Below, one piece after another: positions 12,062-14,379 of a stretch of 14,379 nt of DNA. The stretch spans positions 1-14,379 of the forward strand of contig JBCBJZ010000098.1 of the NCBI GenBank assembly GCA_038522635.1. Reading direction: 5' to 3'. The notes under the pieces were generated by a model. It did not search any database. It was not told the DNA's origin and saw only the letters and a list, made by a program, of their open reading frames with translations. The number at the start of each line of letters is the position of its first letter. Position 1 is the stretch's first letter. The position numbers and the translations under genes are program-made. Source of the DNA: JBCBJZ01 sp038522635. GTDB taxonomy: Bacteria > Pseudomonadota > Alphaproteobacteria > Rhizobiales > Hyphomicrobiaceae.

Positions 12062-12427
12062 TCAGCAGGCGTTTTTGACATACGCGGTGCGCGCACCCAG
12101 GCTGCGCATGACGTTTCGGAAGCGACGCGCTTGGCCGCGAGACGTCGGGCCGCGAACAGAGCAGAACCAGCCCGGACGAAAGTTGGGGTAGGCCGCGCTC
12201 GAAGAGTTAATCACGTAGCCACCGTAGCGGTTGGCGCCGCGTTGGGCCCCGCCGAAGCGGCGCGAGCAAACGGAAATGGCGTACCACCCGCAAGCTTGGG
12301 CAACCTGGTAGCTACCCGGTGCCGCGGTCGGCGCGCGGGGGCTTTCGGAGGCGCTGGTCGAGGCGGCGGAGGCGGAAAGGGCCGAGCCGATAATGAACAA
12401 TGCGGTCAATGCGATGCGTCGGAACAT
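12062..12427 (-). CDS. Small secreted Cys-containing SPOR-like protein
   Basis: The 121-residue product has a clear signal peptide (MFRRIALTALFIIGSALSASA, cleavage near 21), a Ser/Pro/Ala linker (22-42) and a compact domain (46-121). That domain begins CGWYAISVCSR, contains GGYVINSS and PNFRPGWFCSVRGP (81-94), and ends RRFRNVMRSLGARTAYVKNAC. The pattern of an opening WYAI strand, a central FCSVRGP strand and a final AYVKNA resembles the SPOR fold that binds denuded peptidoglycan, but with four cysteines (46, 54, 89, 121) that could form two disulfides in the periplasm. The SPOR relation is inferred from pattern, not a search. The ATG at 12427 has AGGAG seven bases upstream. A strong terminator follows, then a peptidoglycan amidase, which fits a cell-wall context. 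Confidence 0.75.
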   Translation of the reverse strand: MFRRIALTALFIIGSALSASAASTSASESPRAPTAAPGSYQVAQACGWYAISVCSRRFGGAQRGANRYGGYVINSSSAAYPNFRPGWFCSVRGPTSRGQARRFRNVMRSLGARTAYVKNAC

Positions 12428-12465
12428 GGGTTTTCTCCTGGTGTGGTGGTGAAGACATGTTGGAG

Positions 12466-12496
12466 TAATGAGGCAATTTCGCTCAGGTCAGGTCAA
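12466..12496 (-). promoter_or_regulatory. Possible promoter of the SPOR-like gene
   Basis: On the minus strand TTGACC (plus 12491-12496) precedes TCATTA (plus 12466-12471) with a 19-nt spacer, about 40 bp before the start at 12427. The spacing is slightly long. Confidence 0.3.
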
Positions 12497-12500
12497 GGGA

Positions 12501-12527
12501 CGCTAACGAGCCTCAGCGAGGCTAGCG
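12501..12527. terminator. Bulged hairpin downstream of gluQ
   Basis: CGCTA (12501-12505) pairs with TAGCG (12523-12527) and GCCTC (12510-12514) with GAGGC (12518-12522), leaving ACGA bulged. It lies about 85 bp after the gluQ stop, with no T-run. It may be a 3'-end hairpin or a weak terminator. Confidence 0.3.
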
Positions 12528-12611
12528 ACATCAAGATGAACTGAGGATGACTTTGCCTGATCGTTGACGCATGTGGGGCGTTGACGCGTCAAGACGACGA
12601 CACCCGCAAGC

Positions 12612-13523
12612 TCAATCGGCAAGCCCCGCCATCGCGCGGACGGCAGCCACGCAGTGACCCGCGCGCCTGAGGGAGCGCAAACTGGTCGCGCCTTCCGACT
12701 TGGAAAGTTTGCGCCCGGTCTCGTCGCAGACTAGCGCGTGGTGATGATAGAGCGGTGGGGGAAGGCCAAGCAGCGCCTGCAACAGCCGATGCAAGTCCGT
12801 CGCGGCCTCAAGATCAGCGCCGCGCGTGACATGCGTTATGCCTTGCGCCGCGTCATCCACCACGACGGCGAGATGATAGCTGGTGGCAACGTCCTTGCGG
12901 GTTATGACGGCATCGCCCCAGCGTTCAGGTGCGGTTTCGATGAGGGCGTCTGGCAGCGCAGGCTCCGTCTGTGATGGGGGCAACGAGGCATAGGGCGTGA
13001 ACGTGCGATAGGTCAGTGGCGCTTCATCAAAGCCGACGTGAGCCCGGGCGCGGCGGTTGTTGAGACGGCGCGCGTAGGGCTCGTTTCGCGCCATGCGCGC
13101 GGCGATCTCGGCCGGCGGTAGGTTGGCGTGCACGCCGGGGTAGAGCGGTGCGCCGTCAGGATCGCGTGGGGGTGCTGGGCCCGCCGCGTCAGCGATCTCA
13201 CGCCGCGTCGCAAAGCAGGGGTAGAGCAGGCCCGCCTTCTCAAGAGACCGCCAGGCTGTCTCGTAAGCCTCAAGCCGCGATGACTGAAACCAGACCGGCT
13301 CCTCCCACGTCAGGCCGAGCCAGGCGAGATCCTCGAAAATCGCGTCAACGAACGCAGCGCGTCGCCGCGACAGATCGATATCTTCCAGGCGCAGCAAAAA
13401 GCGCCCACCCGTTGCACGGGCCGCCTCAAAGGCGATCAGGGCGGAGCGGGCGTGCCCCAGATGGAGGTAGCCGTTGGGGCTCGGTGCAAAGCGGTAAACC
13501 GGCGGCGGAGACGTTGTGGCCAT
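12612..13523 (-). CDS. gluQ: Glutamyl-Q tRNA(Asp) synthetase
   Basis: A truncated GluRS paralogue that activates glutamate and transfers it to queuosine at position 34 of tRNA(Asp), without an anticodon-binding domain. The 303-residue length fits GluQ-RS rather than full GluRS (about 470). Visible: YRFAPSPNGYLHLGHARSAL at 10-29 with the HLGH signature (21-24), LRLEDID at 44-50, the KLSKS signature at 272-276, GDAVITRKDVATSYHLAVVVDDAAQGITHVTRG at 203-235, and DLHRLLQALLGLPPPLYHHH at 243-262. The usual zinc cluster is degenerate: YPCFATR (101-107) keeps one Cys where relatives have CxC. The gene lies 46 bp downstream of an uncharacterised secreted-protein gene and may share its transcript. The ribosome-binding site is weak. 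Confidence 0.94.
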   Translation of the reverse strand: MATTSPPPVYRFAPSPNGYLHLGHARSALIAFEAARATGGRFLLRLEDIDLSRRRAAFVDAIFEDLAWLGLTWEEPVWFQSSRLEAYETAWRSLEKAGLLYPCFATRREIADAAGPAPPRDPDGAPLYPGVHANLPPAEIAARMARNEPYARRLNNRRARAHVGFDEAPLTYRTFTPYASLPPSQTEPALPDALIETAPERWGDAVITRKDVATSYHLAVVVDDAAQGITHVTRGADLEAATDLHRLLQALLGLPPPLYHHHALVCDETGRKLSKSEGATSLRSLRRAGHCVAAVRAMAGLAD

Positions 13524-13569
13524 CGGACGGGTGTCACCGGGTTGAGACCGCCCGCAAGGCCCGTGCCCG

Positions 13570-14154
13570 TCAACCGCAGGCGTTGCGGCCGACCCGGTAG
13601 CTGCGTGCGATCGCTTCGACGATACGGTCGTAGCGGGCTTTGGAGGCGCTCGGGTAGACGATCGCCCAACTGTTGATCACCGCGCCGCCGCACGAGAACG
13701 TCACGCGCTCATAAAAGGCCACGCCGTCGCGCTCGCCCGATAGCACGAACCACGTGTGCCGCGTGGGCGCATAATCGATCGTCGCCCCGGCATAGCTTTG
13801 CGCCAGCACGAACTTGCGATAACGGCGCAGATCGGTCCGCTGGGTGTTGGGCGTCGCCCCGACCACAAGACGGGCGCGGCTGTCGCGCGAGATGAACACG
13901 CGACCCTCTTCCCGCGGGGGGCCGCGCTCGGGCCTGAAAAGGGCACCAGGATAGGCGAGTTCAAAGCCGTAGCGGACGTTGCGGTAGGTGGTCCAATCGG
14001 CCGGAGCGGCAAGCGAAGGGGTTGCGATGAGGCCGAGGCCGCCGCTCCAGCCTGCGACGAGCCCGAGCAGCAAGCTGATGCCGGTCAGTGCGAGCGCTGC
14101 GCGCATCACTCTTGTGCGCGCGCGGTTCGTGTTCAGGCTGAAACCGCTCATCAT
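13570..14154 (-). CDS. Exported or membrane-anchored protein of unknown function
   Basis: The 194-residue product starts at ATG 14154, seven bases after a GGAGG; a second ATG follows directly. A charged N-terminus (1-17) precedes a hydrophobic stretch (18-45, ALALTGISLLLGLVAGWSG) and an ALA-type cleavage region (SLAAPADW, 47-54), so it is secreted or N-terminally anchored. The mature part opens DWTTYRNVRYGFELAYPGALF (53-73), a pattern found in uncharacterised alphaproteobacterial secreted proteins, followed by GRVFISRDSRARLVVGA (84-100). It ends in NSWAIVYPSASKARYDRIVEAIARSY (161-186). Cys 155 and Cys 193 could form a disulfide. It lies upstream of gluQ in the same direction. No function can be assigned. 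Confidence 0.78.
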   Translation of the reverse strand: MMSGFSLNTNRARTRVMRAALALTGISLLLGLVAGWSGGLGLIATPSLAAPADWTTYRNVRYGFELAYPGALFRPERGPPREEGRVFISRDSRARLVVGATPNTQRTDLRRYRKFVLAQSYAGATIDYAPTRHTWFVLSGERDGVAFYERVTFSCGGAVINSWAIVYPSASKARYDRIVEAIARSYRVGRNACG

Positions 14155-14379
14155 CGGTGGCCCTCCACATCGATTGTGATCATGCCCATGATGGCCCGGT
14201 TACCGCCCGCGCCCGCATGTGGCGCACTCTGGTAGCGGTAGGGCCGTGGCTTCGCGCTTGGCATGCCGCGCGGCCCGTCGTAAGCGCATCGCGGCCAACA
14301 TGCGGCTGCGAATGAGGCAGGACCATAACGGTGAACGCGACGCGGACGAAGGGGCCGGCCGGACCCCGATCCCGGCCTG
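14151..14379 (-). CDS. Possible 3' end of a further gene (partial at window edge)
   Basis: A minus-strand frame is open from the window edge to TGA 14151-14153, giving 75 residues and ending RAIMGMITIDVEGHR. Its stop overlaps the start of the next gene as ATGA, the same coupling seen for hisE-coaA, and it carries that gene's GGAGG inside it. No in-window start fits. Third-position GC is good in the last 35 codons but poorer in the first 35, and Cys and Pro are frequent there, so either the gene is short or the frame is chance. I recognise no family. Confidence 0.35.
   Translation of the reverse strand, partial: RPGSGSGRPLRPRRVHRYGPASFAAACWPRCAYDGPRGMPSAKPRPYRYQSAPHAGAGGNRAIMGMITIDVEGHR

Overview
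The window is GC-rich chromosomal DNA, apparently from an alphaproteobacterium, possibly Hyphomicrobiales-like. The grounds are the ParB, HisE and CoaA types, an Ffh with a TRTDGDGRGG G4 region and Gly/Pro-rich tail, an Ala-tailed S16, a Lys/Ala/Pro histone-H1-like protein and a GluQ-RS. I see no IS element, phage gene, tRNA, rRNA or CRISPR array. The genus cannot be fixed from the sequence alone.

Left part (1-2646): the 3' portion of parB (its N-terminus lies outside the window), a 224-bp spacer, then hisE and coaA coupled by an ATGA overlap. CoaA carries an unusual low-complexity N-terminal extension. Convergent to it (2647-3972, minus) is a membrane-anchored class III adenylate cyclase.

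Middle (4118-7507, minus): a translation/secretion cluster read in the order ffh, rpsP, rimM, then a GNAT acetyltransferase overlapping the end of rimM, where many relatives carry trmD-rplS. The rpsP-rimM spacer holds three copies of a 9-nt element able to form alternative hairpins, one of them touching the rimM Shine-Dalgarno. The 412-bp gap upstream of ffh holds a good sigma-70-like promoter followed about 110 nt later by an intrinsic terminator. It therefore probably encodes a small structured RNA or an ffh leader/attenuator.

Next (7920-10535): a histone-H1-like gene (minus, with its own terminator), then two adjacent, mutually similar AEC-family transporters on the plus strand. The divergent region between H1 and the first transporter carries a GGATAA-N5-TTATCC inverted repeat.

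Right part (10609-14379, all minus): a single-pass membrane protein of unknown function, a secreted zinc amidase of the PGRP/Amidase_2 fold in locally lower-GC DNA, a small secreted Cys-containing SPOR-like protein with a perfect-palindrome terminator, glutamyl-Q tRNA(Asp) synthetase, a secreted or anchored protein of unknown function, and the possible 3' end of a further gene that runs off the window.

Most of this is ordinary core-genome content. The least explained items are the two RNA-level structures (upstream of ffh, and between rpsP and rimM), the Cys-rich SPOR-like/amidase pair, and the broken gene orders around hisE-coaA and rimM. I did not find a convincing new defence, mobile or biosynthetic system.
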